Shown here in pieces: positions 9,324-17,162 of a DNA stretch of 50,352 bases. The stretch is from contig JASLQF010000055.1 of NCBI GenBank assembly GCA_030744625.1, positions 1-50,352 of the forward strand, given 5' to 3'. Source of the DNA: Rhodospirillales bacterium. Its GTDB lineage: Bacteria > Pseudomonadota > Alphaproteobacteria > Rhodospirillales > JASLQF01. Under the pieces are notes generated by a model. The model was not told the DNA's origin and did not search any database. It saw nothing but the letters and a program-made list of their open reading frames with translations. Both the position numbers and the translations under genes were made by a program. The number at the start of each line of letters is the position of its first letter. Positions within the stretch are counted from its first letter, which is position 1.

Positions 9324-9356
9324 ACGCGGTGCCGGGCGCGGGCCAGGGCCTTCGTG

Positions 9357-9386
9357 TTGCATCGCATCGTGAACAGAGGGCATTAT
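9357..9386 (+). promoter_or_regulatory. Possible sigma70-like promoter before the ArsR-type regulator
   Basis: TTGCAT (9357-9362) and CATTAT (9381-9386) are separated by 18 bases in the 134-base gap between the RND gene and the regulator, so the regulator and dioxygenase genes can be transcribed separately from the pump. The match is moderate. I do not see a clear palindromic BigR-type operator here. Confidence 0.3.
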
Positions 9387-9457
9387 TGACGCACCATGGG
9401 TCCATCGGGCGGCGCCTATCAGGACCCCGGCGCACAGGTGAGGGACGCTAGCCGGCA

Positions 9458-9817
9458 ATGAACGTCGAAAGAATTCAGGAAAACGCCCTGCGCGCCAGCA
9501 CCTTGCTCAAGGCCATGAGCAATCAGCACCGGCTGCTGATCCTCTGCCAACTGGTGGTCGGGGAGAAATGCGTCAGCGACCTCGAGGAAATCGTCGGCCT
9601 CAGCCAGTCGGCCCTGTCCCAGCACCTGGCCCGGCTGCGCCGCGACAATCTGGTGAAGACGCGGCGGGCGGCGCAGACAATCTATTATTCCCTCAACGGC
9701 GAGGAAGCGACCGCCGTGATCGAGACCCTCTACAGCCTCTATTGCGATACCGAAGCAACCCTCACCTACGACGGCGCCGAAGTCGCCGACAAGAAGACCG
9801 TCGTTGTTCTCCCTTGA
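9458..9817 (+). CDS. ArsR-family regulator of the BigR/SqrR persulfide-sensing class
   Basis: 119 residues with the winged helix-turn-helix of the ArsR family: a recognition-helix region SQSALSQHLARLRRDNLV (49-66) and the wing RRAAQTIYYSL. Cysteines at 30 (LLILC) and 96 (YSLYC) are 66 residues apart, exactly the spacing and local context of the sensing cysteines in SqrR (C41/C107) and BigR (C42/C108), which form a tetrasulfide link with persulfide and release DNA. C38 is an additional cysteine. The adjacent persulfide dioxygenase-rhodanese gene, 27 bases downstream, is the known target of BigR in other alphaproteobacteria. I infer a repressor of this operon that is relieved by sulfide or persulfide. 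Confidence 0.85.
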   Translation: MNVERIQENALRASTLLKAMSNQHRLLILCQLVVGEKCVSDLEEIVGLSQSALSQHLARLRRDNLVKTRRAAQTIYYSLNGEEATAVIETLYSLYCDTEATLTYDGAEVADKKTVVVLP

Positions 9818-9844
9818 TCGAGGTCGTCCTCCTGTAATTCGGAC

Positions 9845-10897
9845 ATGATCTTCCGACAGTTATTCGACGCCACCTCGTCCACGTTCACATACCTCTTGGG
9901 TAGCCGCGCCGGCGGCGAGGCCCTGATCATCGATCCGGTATTCGACAACGTCGATCGATACATCCAGCTTCTTGACGAACTGGACCTGCGGCTGGTCAAG
10001 GCGCTCGACACCCACGTGCACGCCGACCACGTTACGGGGCTCGGCGCGCTTCGCGACCGCACCCGCTGCGTCACCGTGATGGGGAGGGAGAGCAAGGTGG
10101 ACGTGGTCTCCATGCGCGTCGAGGACGGAGAGCGGATCGAGGTCGCCGAGCTCCGCCTCGAAGCCCTGTACACCCCGGGACACACCGACGATTCATACTG
10201 CTTCCTCATGGACGACCGGGTATTCACCGGCGATACCCTTTTGATCCGGGGCACGGGGCGCACCGATTTTCAAAACGGCGATCCGCTCGCCGCCTATGAC
10301 TCGCTGTTCAACAAGCTGCTCCGACTGCCCGACGAGACCGTGGTCTATCCCGGCCACGACTACAATGGCAACGCGCTCAGCACCATCGGCGAGGAACGTG
10401 CCCACAATCCCCGCCTGCAGGTAGCAAGCGCCGAGAAATACGCGGCCATCATGAACGGCCTCGATCTCGATAATCCCAGGCAGATGGACGTCGCGGTGCC
10501 GGCCAACCTCTCCATCGCCATCCCCCAGGGCGGGCCGGACATGGCGCAAGACGCCCTGTCGGCCGCCGAGGCCCGGGCCCGGCTTGATAGCGGCGACGCC
10601 GTCTTCGTCGACCTGCGCGAGGAGGGAGAGCGAATACGCGACGGCGTCATCCCCGGCTCCGTGCACGTGCCCTACGTGAATCTCGACCAGTACATCGGCA
10701 AAGGCGGATTGCTCGGCGCCCTGGCTTCGCGCCTGGGCAAGGAGCTTGTCCTCTACTGCGCGTTCGGCGAACGCTCCGTCCTCGCCCTGCAGGCCATGCG
10801 CGGGGCCGGCTTCGATGGCGTCCGCCATGTGCGGGGCGGGCTCGACGCCTGGGTCAAGGCCGGCGGCCCCGTCGACGACACGTCAGTGGACCTCTGA
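9845..10897 (+). CDS. Persulfide dioxygenase-rhodanese fusion (ETHE1/Blh type)
   Basis: 350 residues with two domains. Residues 1-~235 are a metallo-beta-lactamase fold of the ETHE1 glyoxalase-II-like group: THVHADHVTG (H57, H59, D61, H62), TPGHTDDS, FTGDTLL and YPGHDYNG supply the iron ligands. Residues ~240-345 are a rhodanese domain with the active-site loop CAFGERS (C305). The dioxygenase oxidises glutathione persulfide to sulfite; the fused rhodanese can move sulfane sulfur between persulfide, sulfite and thiosulfate. The neighbouring regulator carries the matching persulfide-sensing cysteines. The last 15 bases overlap the end of the convergent gene. Confidence 0.9.
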   Translation: MIFRQLFDATSSTFTYLLGSRAGGEALIIDPVFDNVDRYIQLLDELDLRLVKALDTHVHADHVTGLGALRDRTRCVTVMGRESKVDVVSMRVEDGERIEVAELRLEALYTPGHTDDSYCFLMDDRVFTGDTLLIRGTGRTDFQNGDPLAAYDSLFNKLLRLPDETVVYPGHDYNGNALSTIGEERAHNPRLQVASAEKYAAIMNGLDLDNPRQMDVAVPANLSIAIPQGGPDMAQDALSAAEARARLDSGDAVFVDLREEGERIRDGVIPGSVHVPYVNLDQYIGKGGLLGALASRLGKELVLYCAFGERSVLALQAMRGAGFDGVRHVRGGLDAWVKAGGPVDDTSVDL

Positions 10898-11632
10898 GGC
10901 CGGGCGCTCCTGCTGGAGCAGCCACTTCAATTCTTCCTTGATGACCTCGATGTGGCGGCCGGGCTCGGCCTTGAGAACTTCGGACATGATTGAAATCCGC
11001 ACCGGCGCCGGCAGCTTGTCGAAGTTCTCAAGGAGCAGGAACTTGATGCTGGGCCGGATGTTCTCCGACAACAAGAGGCTGAGGACCAGCTTCTTGCGGA
11101 TGTCGCTGCGCAGGTTGCCGGCTTCCGCCAACTCGAAAAACTCCTGGACGAACTGGCGCGGCGCGATGGCGCCTTCCAGCAATGCCGACAGATTTTGCCG
11201 CAGCGCCGACGTGTACTGCCGGCGGCTCTGGATGACGAAATTGGCGGCGCGGCGCTGTATCGCCAACAACGCCTTGGGGCTGAAGTCGTTCTCGCTGACC
11301 AGTTCCACGCATTGGCGCACGGTCGGATGCTTGCTGGTCTCGCCGACCACACCGAACACGCCGGCCACCAGCTTGGTGCTCGGCGCCAGGGGCATGAGGC
11401 GGGTGATGGCGGCGACGGCCATGGGCGATTCCGGATCGCGCGCCGCCATCATGGCCAGGGGCAGGGGATCTTCCAGTTCCTGAAGGTCGAGGCCGCGGTT
11501 CAGCAGGTTTTCGGGAACGAGGATGCGGGCTTCTTCTCCGGGCAGGCAAATAGGCAGGTGGTCGCGGTAATGCCCCTTGATCTTCAGGGCCTCTGCCAGC
11601 CCCTCCTCGGTGATGCCGAGCCGCGCGGTCAT
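10883..11632 (-). CDS. Conserved hypothetical, all-helical protein
   Basis: 249 residues, soluble, no signal peptide, predicted almost entirely helical. Phrases such as PLPLAMMAARDPESPMAVAAITRLMPLAPSTK suggest short HEAT-like helical pairs. Two cysteines only (C29, C108). I do not recognise a named family. It runs convergently to the dioxygenase gene and overlaps it by 15 bases. The upstream side is a long AT-rich non-coding stretch, so it probably has its own promoter there. Codon use is that of the neighbours, and the length and regular composition make a real gene very likely. Confidence 0.7.
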   Translation of the reverse strand: MTARLGITEEGLAEALKIKGHYRDHLPICLPGEEARILVPENLLNRGLDLQELEDPLPLAMMAARDPESPMAVAAITRLMPLAPSTKLVAGVFGVVGETSKHPTVRQCVELVSENDFSPKALLAIQRRAANFVIQSRRQYTSALRQNLSALLEGAIAPRQFVQEFFELAEAGNLRSDIRKKLVLSLLLSENIRPSIKFLLLENFDKLPAPVRISIMSEVLKAEPGRHIEVIKEELKWLLQQERPASEVH

Positions 11633-12222
11633 GGCTTGTCCCGCGTCGCCGAAATCGTCGCATCACCTCTCATCGCCGGCGCTCCCCCAATAACATACTT
11701 TTCCCCCGCGACGACTTCTTGTACTCCACGCCGAATCCCAAATAAACTATTTTTTGTGTGTGAAAAACAAAAAACTACAAAATATAGTGTCTGTGTCTGG
11801 AATGAATTTAACTGAACGCTGGACCCGCCACACAGTTTCAAGAACCATCCACCAAGTCTCCTTTCACTTGGCGCCAATGGATTCAATTCGACCTAAACCA
11901 TTGAAGCGACTCTTTTTTCTTGCGATTTTCATCTCCCAAGATAGCGGCAAAGAGCTGGCCAGCTAATTCATGAACCCGATAAAGACACCCGAAAGGAAAA
12001 CACCTCATTTTTCGCTTACCATATATTGTAGTACAGTTGTTGACAGGGTACGACATATATTATAATCAGGTGAATCCTTCGGTGTTAATGAGAATCCGTG
12101 ATGATTCGAAACGCGGCACCGCCGGAGAGATGGGGTTTCACTTGGAAGGCCTTTGACAGCCGGAATAATTCTTGGGAGAGAGACCGCGCGACGTTCCGGC
12201 GGGCCGAGGGGGACAGGGACAA
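11633..12222. other. 590-base AT-rich intergenic region
   Basis: This stretch between divergent genes is far more AT-rich than its surroundings, especially 11690-12070. A 70-codon open frame at 11754-11966 looks non-coding: its composition is that of the AT-rich spacer and it lacks a convincing Shine-Dalgarno. The clearest signals are a near-consensus promoter at 12040-12066 and three GANTC sites at 12072-12107. An unannotated small RNA could start here, but I see no recognisable fold. Confidence 0.5.
12040..12066 (+). promoter_or_regulatory. Near-consensus sigma70 promoter with adjacent GANTC sites
   Basis: A perfect TTGACA (12040-12045) and a perfect TATAAT (12061-12066) are separated by 15 bases; a 17-base spacer would give the weaker TAATCA. 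Three GANTC methylation sites follow at 12072-12076, 12092-12096 and 12103-12107. The last two form an inverted pair around CGTGAT. The first downstream gene starts at 12223, leaving a leader of about 150 bases. Confidence 0.5.
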
Positions 12223-12501
12223 ATGAAGGCCAGGAATAAATTCGAGGCTGCCGGTACGCCGCGACGCCCCGAGGCTCCGTTAAAGCTGTATTCCGTCGTT
12301 TACGTCAAACGCTGCGCGCCCGCCGAGACTCGCAACGAGACGATTTCGGCCCCCGACATCGGCACCGCGCATCAAATGGCGTCACGCCTTTTTGCCGACT
12401 GCATCATCCTGCGCGTCCGCGGGCAGCCGGCACCCGGCAAACCCGCCGAATACCCCGGCGCCCGCTTCATCAACGGCCGGTTTCAGCCGGTCATGCCGTG
12501 A
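12223..12501 (+). CDS. Small conserved-looking hypothetical protein
   Basis: 92 residues from the ATG at 12223; the frame extends upstream to an ATG at 12172 through a Gly/Arg-rich stretch that looks like untranslated leader. The core reads LKLYSVVYVKRCAP and AHQMASRLFADCIILRVRG, an alternating strand-helix-strand pattern with two cysteines. It ends GARFINGRFQPVMP. No family recognised. It follows the strong promoter and GANTC cluster and precedes the ROK kinase gene by about 100 bases. Codon bias fits the genome. Confidence 0.55.
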   Translation: MKARNKFEAAGTPRRPEAPLKLYSVVYVKRCAPAETRNETISAPDIGTAHQMASRLFADCIILRVRGQPAPGKPAEYPGARFINGRFQPVMP

Positions 12502-12516
12502 CCCGGCCGCCCCCAT

Positions 12517-12544
12517 GGGACTCCCCGTGGGACTCCCCGTGGGA
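12517..12544 (+). repeat. Short tandem repeat, 12-bp unit
   Basis: GGGACTCCCCGT occurs twice in direct succession and a third copy begins (GGGA), all in the spacer before the ROK kinase gene. Each unit contains a GGGAC/CCCC self-complementary part, so the array could fold. Copy number may vary between strains. Confidence 0.6.
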
Positions 12545-12603
12545 CGCGGGGAAGGACTGACGGCGACCGGTCCACGATGCGCCGTCAGTGGATAGAATCC
12601 GAC

Positions 12604-13524
12604 ATGCGCATCGGCATCGACCTCGGCGGCACCAAGATCGAAGGCGTGGCGCTGGAGGCGGACGGCAACGAGAAGGCACGCATACGCGTGGCCACGCCAC
12701 CCGACGGTTACGATGCCACCGTCGCCGCCATCGCCGACCTGGTCGCCGGTCTCGAGGCGCGCGCCGGCGCCCCGGCAAGCATCGGTATCGGCATCCCCGG
12801 CGCCGTCTCGCCCGCCACCGGCCTGGTCAAGAACGCCAATTCCACCCGGCTCATCGGCAGACCGCTTGAAGCGGACTTGCGAACGGTGCTCGGGCGCCCG
12901 GTCCGTCTTGCCAATGACGCCAACTGTTTTGCCGTCTCCGAGGCCGCCGACGGCGCGGCGGCCGGAGCCCACGTGGTATTCGGGGTGATCCTCGGTACCG
13001 GCGTCGGCGGCGGCCTCGTCATCGGAGGCCTTCCCGTGGAAGGGGCCAACGCCATCGCCGGGGAATGGGGCCACAATCCCCTGCCCTGGCCCACCGATGG
13101 GGAAAGACCGGGGCCGCCTTGCTATTGCGGCAAGCGGGGTTGCACCGAGACATTCCTCTCGGGTCCGGCCCTGGCGCGGGAGTTCCGCGAAGCCACGGGA
13201 AAGGACGCCCCGCCCGTCGACATCGCGGCCCTCGCCTCGGCTGGCGATGGCGCCGCCTCGGCAACCATGGAAGCCTACGAGCGGCGCCTCGCCCGGGCGC
13301 TGGCCTGCGTCATCAACGTTGTCGACCCGGATGTCATCGTGCTCGGCGGCGGGCTGTCAAACATCGACCGGCTCTACGGGAACGTACCCCGCCTGTGGCG
13401 CGATTGGGTATTCTCCGACGAGGTCTCGAGCCGGCTCGTGCCCAACCGCCACGGGGATTCGAGTGGCGTGCGCGGGGCCGCCTGGCTGTGGCCCCTCAAC
13501 ACACCGGCGCCTCGAGCAGATTGA
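12604..13524 (+). CDS. ROK-family sugar kinase, fructokinase/Mak-like
   Basis: 306 residues from the ATG at 12604, where the conserved MRIGIDLGGTKIEG begins; an ATG at 12577 is in frame but adds a non-conserved tail. Motifs: the phosphate-binding IGIDLGGTK, the catalytic-loop IGIGIPGAV and LANDANCFA, ILGTGVGGG, and the ROK zinc signature GEWGHNPLPW with CYCGKRGCTETFLSG. The wording of the zinc region is close to E. coli Mak (fructokinase), but ROK specificities (fructose, glucose, N-acetylglucosamine, N-acetylmannosamine) are hard to separate by motif. Cytoplasmic, ATP-dependent. It overlaps the convergent eipB-like gene by 29 bases at the 3' end. Confidence 0.87.
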   Translation: MRIGIDLGGTKIEGVALEADGNEKARIRVATPPDGYDATVAAIADLVAGLEARAGAPASIGIGIPGAVSPATGLVKNANSTRLIGRPLEADLRTVLGRPVRLANDANCFAVSEAADGAAAGAHVVFGVILGTGVGGGLVIGGLPVEGANAIAGEWGHNPLPWPTDGERPGPPCYCGKRGCTETFLSGPALAREFREATGKDAPPVDIAALASAGDGAASATMEAYERRLARALACVINVVDPDVIVLGGGLSNIDRLYGNVPRLWRDWVFSDEVSSRLVPNRHGDSSGVRGAAWLWPLNTPAPRAD

Positions 13525-14293
13525 TCTCGCCGAGTTTCAGGTCGAGGGTAAAGTTGCCGAAATCCTGAGTCACACGATCGGCGATGCCGTCTTCCCGGTA
13601 GCGCACCCCAATCTCGAATTCCGGTTCCGCCGCCGTGCCGCGCAAGGGGAAGAAAGCCCACCGCATGTTCCAGGCCGGCCGCGCGTCGAGCCCCGCCGCC
13701 CGGGCGAGGGATTCCTGCTCTTTCGCCGACACGGAGCCGATGACGGCGCTGATCTCGTATGGGTTGTCCAGGCTGGCGCCATCGAACACGGTCCTCACCT
13801 CGCGCTTGGCGCCACCCAGTGCCTGGCGGATGAGAGTCCGCAGGTGCTCGGTCGGAAAGAGTGTCCCGGCGGGAAGGTCGATGGCGGTGTCGGCGGGCAG
13901 GGCAAACCGCGCGACGCCGACACCGGCGACGCGCTCGAGGGCGGCCTTTCCCCGCAACCGCTTCACGGTCCGGCCATCGCGGGCGTGATGGACGCGGAAT
14001 CGGTAGCTGAGCCCGTCCTTGGATTCCCAACTGGCGAAGGACCATGTGGTCTCCACTTCGTCGCCTTCGGCATAGCGGATCAGAAGGTAGGTCCGGTTTT
14101 CCACGGTCCACCCGTCGCAGGCCGCGGCGAAGCGATAAGCCATGGCGCCTTCGGCGCCGACGATCCCGGAACCCGGGGTGGCCGATCCCAGGACCATGCC
14201 GTAAAGCGCCCGGTGCGGCACCAGTTCCCCGGCCCACGCCTCGGCCCCCAACAGGCCGAGCACAACCACGATCCACCCCGTGACCGCTTTCAT
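13496..14293 (-). CDS. eipB: EipB-family (DUF1849) periplasmic cell-envelope protein
   Basis: 265 residues from the ATG at 14293, which has AAAGGA upstream; in-frame ATGs at 14308 and 14338 lie further up. A signal peptide (about 1-22) is followed by LVPHRALYGMVL and GSGIVGAEGAMAYRF, the start of the DUF1849 beta-spiral. EipB of Brucella has a conserved disulfide between C69 and C278; here C59 and the last residue C265 have nearly the same separation. The family is restricted to alphaproteobacteria and is needed for envelope integrity. Its 3' end overlaps the ROK gene. The upstream region carries a perfect 17-bp palindrome. Confidence 0.82.
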   Translation of the reverse strand: MKAVTGWIVVVLGLLGAEAWAGELVPHRALYGMVLGSATPGSGIVGAEGAMAYRFAAACDGWTVENRTYLLIRYAEGDEVETTWSFASWESKDGLSYRFRVHHARDGRTVKRLRGKAALERVAGVGVARFALPADTAIDLPAGTLFPTEHLRTLIRQALGGAKREVRTVFDGASLDNPYEISAVIGSVSAKEQESLARAAGLDARPAWNMRWAFFPLRGTAAEPEFEIGVRYREDGIADRVTQDFGNFTLDLKLGEINLLEAPVC

Positions 14294-14317
14294 TGTCCAT
14301 CCTTTCATGGGTACCGC

Positions 14318-14334
14318 CCTTTGCGTCGCAAAGG
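14318..14334. promoter_or_regulatory. Perfect 17-bp palindrome upstream of eipB
   Basis: CCTTTGCG-T-CGCAAAGG reads identically on both strands with a single central base. It lies 25 bases before the eipB start, inside the 345-base spacer between eipB and the divergent diguanylate cyclase gene. The position and symmetry fit a dimeric regulator operator. A small hairpin in the eipB leader is the alternative. Confidence 0.4.
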
Positions 14335-14550
14335 CCAAATTTCATAGTTGGGGGAAACGGCCCGATGTTACGCGGCGCCCCGCCGCCGTGTCCACGTCCG
14401 TGCCCGCGCCGGCGCCTTCGCCGGGACGCCGTCATGGCCGCCGCCACAACCCGGAATCATTCGCCGGGAGCGCGGCAAAAATTGCCTAGCGCAAGGCCCG
14501 ATATCGCCGCCGGGACGCCATAAGTCATTGAATCCGGTTGTTCGGGAACT

Positions 14551-14565
14551 TGGCACGGCGATTGC
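14551..14565 (+). promoter_or_regulatory. Sigma54-type promoter for the diguanylate cyclase gene
   Basis: TGGCACG-GCGA-TTGC matches the RpoN consensus: GG at -24, GC at -12, ten bases between them, and the wider TGGCACG and TTGC blocks intact. The start point would be near 14577, about 60 bases before the ATG at 14639. Bases 14335-14550 hold GC-rich sequence with no gene that I can support. An enhancer site was not identified. Confidence 0.6.
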
Positions 14566-14638
14566 GAGGTAATGACCAGGGGAAAATACCCGCGGCAGAA
14601 GCCCGGACCGCCCCGTTGCGAGTGAGGATCCTAGAACA

Positions 14639-15532
14639 ATGAAACCAGCCCCAAAAACGTCCGCAAGCCAGCACGAAGATTTCCATGCCGCCAACGATTG
14701 CGGCCTGGCTGGTCTGGTTCTGCGCTTGACCGAGTGCGCGGACCGGGACCACCCGTTGTCGCCGCGTGAACCCGGATCGCCACACCGGGAAGCGGCCAAA
14801 GCCGCCCTCGAAGCCGCTTTTCGGGCCGAGCGGCGGATGGCCGAACAACAAAGACGGATCGCCCGTCTGGAACGGCTCGCCGCCACCGACGAGCTAACCG
14901 GCGTCCTCAACCGCCGTGGGTTCGAGAGCGCCCTGAAGCGGCACCTGGCCGAGGCCCGGCGCCACCATGAGCCGGGCGTGCTCGTCATCGTCGACCTCGA
15001 CGGCTTCAAGCCCATCAACGACACCCATGGACACCGCGCCGGCGACGAAGTGTTGCGCCGGGTGGCGCGACTCCTCATGGACAACGTGCGCGAGACCGAT
15101 TACGTGGGCCGCCTCGGGGGCGACGAGTTCGCCGTCCTCCTGACCAGGACGTCGCATGTCGATGGAATCGACCGGGCCGAGTGCCTGGACCAGCGCGTCA
15201 ACGGAATGTCCGTCGCCTGGGACGGGCGCATGATCGCGCCCAGGGCGAGCTTCGGTTTTCAGACGTACGGCCCTGGCGATGACGGCGAAGAGCTCATCGG
15301 CCAAGCCGACGAAGCGATGTACAGAATCAAGCGCGCGCGGGCCCGGCTCGGCAAGGGTAGCGCCAACCCACGACAACCATTGGCCGGGACCCAACCAACG
15401 TCATTGACCACCACTGTTCCTTCCCCCTCCCTCGCAGCCTCGCCCCGCGCCGCAGAATGCGGGCGGGGCGTCCTTTTCTCCGATTCGGGAAAAGCCTCGG
15501 GACGGCACGGGCGAGCGGAGGACCGGCCATGA
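14639..15532 (+). CDS. Diguanylate cyclase (GGDEF domain)
   Basis: 297 residues. A short N-terminus and a coiled coil (about 48-80, rich in Ala/Glu/Arg) lead into the GGDEF domain (about 82-238). The signature RLGGDEF is at 158-164; DELTGVLNRRGF and VIVDLDGFKPIND are intact, and the inhibitory I-site RETD (151-154) lies exactly five residues before GGDEF. It should be an active, product-inhibited cyclic-di-GMP synthase. No sensory or membrane domain is visible, so input would come through the N-terminal coil. The last ~55 residues are low-complexity, and their DNA contains a terminator-like hairpin. The stop overlaps the next start as ATGA. The upstream promoter looks sigma54-dependent. Confidence 0.88.
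   Translation: MKPAPKTSASQHEDFHAANDCGLAGLVLRLTECADRDHPLSPREPGSPHREAAKAALEAAFRAERRMAEQQRRIARLERLAATDELTGVLNRRGFESALKRHLAEARRHHEPGVLVIVDLDGFKPINDTHGHRAGDEVLRRVARLLMDNVRETDYVGRLGGDEFAVLLTRTSHVDGIDRAECLDQRVNGMSVAWDGRMIAPRASFGFQTYGPGDDGEELIGQADEAMYRIKRARARLGKGSANPRQPLAGTQPTSLTTTVPSPSLAASPRAAECGRGVLFSDSGKASGRHGRAEDRP
15441..15478 (+). terminator. Terminator-like hairpin inside the 3' end of the GGDEF gene
   Basis: CGCCCCGC (15441-15448) pairs with GCGGGGCG (15463-15470), continued inwards by CCGC/GCGG with one bulged G, around the loop AGAAT. It is followed by TCCTTTTCT. The stem is long and GC-rich and the T tract is good. It lies within the last ~30 codons of the GGDEF frame and ~50 bases before the next gene. 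Confidence 0.5.
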
Positions 15533-16008
15533 GAATCGATCCCAATGCCGGCCATGATCACCTATCGCAGCGCGCCCCCGTCGACAAGACCGTCGAGCGG
15601 ACGGATGGGCCGAAGCCGGTTACGCAGCTACTCGAGGGCCCCGACAAGCGGGCCGATGTCAAGCCGTTGGCCAACGGCCAGGGCAAGGGCCTCGACTTGC
15701 GCAACTTCACTCCCCGGCAGATGGCCGACCTGAGCATGGACCTTTACGTCTCGGGCATCCTCGAATGGGATGAATACGCCATGCTGGCCTTTCAGCCCGA
15801 ACTCCATCCGGACTACGACCGCACCATAGGCGCCCTCACCGGAGAGAAGGCCAAACCCGACGGCCCGCGCGATTTCATCGCCGAGTGGGAAAAACGCCAC
15901 AGGTTCGAGGAAAAGCACAACTCGAAGGACCGTGATCTTGTTCAACGCACCTTGCGGGTCGTGAACGTTCTCAAGCAGATCGGATCGCCCACCAACGTGG
16001 TGGTCTAG
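15529..16008 (+). CDS. Hypothetical protein
   Basis: 159 residues starting at the ATG in the ATGA overlap with the GGDEF stop; GGAGG lies 8 bases upstream and settles the start against the longer frame from 15457. It is hydrophilic, with no signal peptide. The central part, LRNFTPRQMADLSMDLYVSG and ILEWDEYAMLAFQPELHPDY, looks folded and helical, while the first ~50 residues are polar and disordered-looking. No family recognised. The coupled position suggests cotranslation with the diguanylate cyclase, although a terminator-like hairpin lies between them. Confidence 0.65.
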   Translation: MRIDPNAGHDHLSQRAPVDKTVERTDGPKPVTQLLEGPDKRADVKPLANGQGKGLDLRNFTPRQMADLSMDLYVSGILEWDEYAMLAFQPELHPDYDRTIGALTGEKAKPDGPRDFIAEWEKRHRFEEKHNSKDRDLVQRTLRVVNVLKQIGSPTNVVV

Positions 16009-16026
16009 GCTCACTGCAAATACGTA

Positions 16027-17073
16027 TTAACGCCCATCCACGATATCGGCGGTGCTTGCCACCTCGCGCGCCGGCCAGTCCACGACCCCGGCCATGCGCC
16101 AGTCCTCGGTATCAAGGCTGATCGCCCATGCGTCGAAAATTCCAGCCTGGATGACGCGCCGGCGCCCGTCCTGTCGTTCCCGCTTCGTGAAGGGGCCGAC
16201 CATCACCCGGAAGACGATGCCGCCGTCCAGTTCCGCCGACATTACGACCGGCCGCAGCGAAACGTGACGCCGCGCCAAGCCCCGCGCGTTGTCCAGGGAA
16301 CGGAAACTGCCGACGACGAAGTATATGCCTCGCGGCGCCCTAGCCCCCTGGGGCGGCATCGCCCGCAAGGAGTTCGTGGACACCACCAACCGAAGGGCGC
16401 CGGCATCGGGACGATTTCGCGCCACCGCGCGGCGCGGCGCCGGCTGCCTCGGCACCCGCTGTACCGCCGCGACTTCCAAGGTGTCGGATTCGAAAATGTT
16501 GGAGCTGTTCCATCCCGTCACTGGCGGCGCGCCCGCCTCTTCGCCGTCGCGGCCGTCGCCTTCAACGAACGGCGCCGGGAAAGGCGCCACGGCGGGATCG
16601 ATCTCGTCCGCGCCCTCGCCTCGCGGCCAGCCCGTCGCCCGAGGTTCATCACTCTCCCCCGCCGCGGTTTGCCAAAAGGCCGCCGCCGATTCGACTTCGC
16701 CGGACGCCAGTTCTTCCAGCCACACGACGACGCGGGGGGTGGCGTGCGCGTCGGGCTCCGAGGCCTGAATTCCCGCCGCCGTCTCGAACGACGCCAGTGA
16801 CTCGGCCCCGTCGGTGTCGTCCGGCGCTTCCGCCTCGGCTACAGCCGTGGACGACCCGGCATCGTTGTCGATACAAACCTCATCGGCGGTGAGGCTGCGC
16901 CACATTGCGCAATCGCGCTCGGCGACCAGGGAAATACCGTGATCGGCGATTGATTTCTTGGTCGTCAGATAGGCAACGCCGTCGATCGCCCACGACGCGA
17001 CACGCAACGGCACGGGCAACGCGCAGCCCGACAATATGAGCAGACCGATTAGAGCGGCCCCCGTCTTCCTCAT
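16027..17073 (-). CDS. SPOR-domain lipoprotein
   Basis: 348 residues from the ATG at 17073 (GGGGAAGG upstream; a GTG four codons earlier is possible). A type II signal peptide ends at LSGC (C17), so it is a lipoprotein. A long acidic, Ala/Glu/Pro-rich linker (about 70-230) leads to a C-terminal SPOR domain (about 255-330): GIYFVVGSFRSLDNARGLARR and FRVMVGPFTKRERQDGRR. SPOR domains bind denuded peptidoglycan at the division septum. The domain end carries an extra YxxW-like tail (SLDTEDWRMAGVVDW). The gene is separated from aspS by ~215 bases holding a good promoter. It ends 18 bases from the convergent hypothetical gene. Confidence 0.82.
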   Translation of the reverse strand: MRKTGAALIGLLILSGCALPVPLRVASWAIDGVAYLTTKKSIADHGISLVAERDCAMWRSLTADEVCIDNDAGSSTAVAEAEAPDDTDGAESLASFETAAGIQASEPDAHATPRVVVWLEELASGEVESAAAFWQTAAGESDEPRATGWPRGEGADEIDPAVAPFPAPFVEGDGRDGEEAGAPPVTGWNSSNIFESDTLEVAAVQRVPRQPAPRRAVARNRPDAGALRLVVSTNSLRAMPPQGARAPRGIYFVVGSFRSLDNARGLARRHVSLRPVVMSAELDGGIVFRVMVGPFTKRERQDGRRRVIQAGIFDAWAISLDTEDWRMAGVVDWPAREVASTADIVDGR

Positions 17074-17162
17074 GCCCTTCCCCACTAGTTTCTTATTGTT
17101 CTTAATCTTTTGTTTTAAGTTTCGGCGTTCCGCGGCGAGCCTTTGCGGCCCCCAACGCCGGT

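Noticed and set aside
11754..11966. 70-codon frame in the AT-rich spacer
   Set aside because: No Shine-Dalgarno, spacer-like composition and no recognisable protein features.
12517..12544. Tandem 12-bp units as the start of a CRISPR array
   Set aside because: Units are contiguous without spacers and only two full copies exist.
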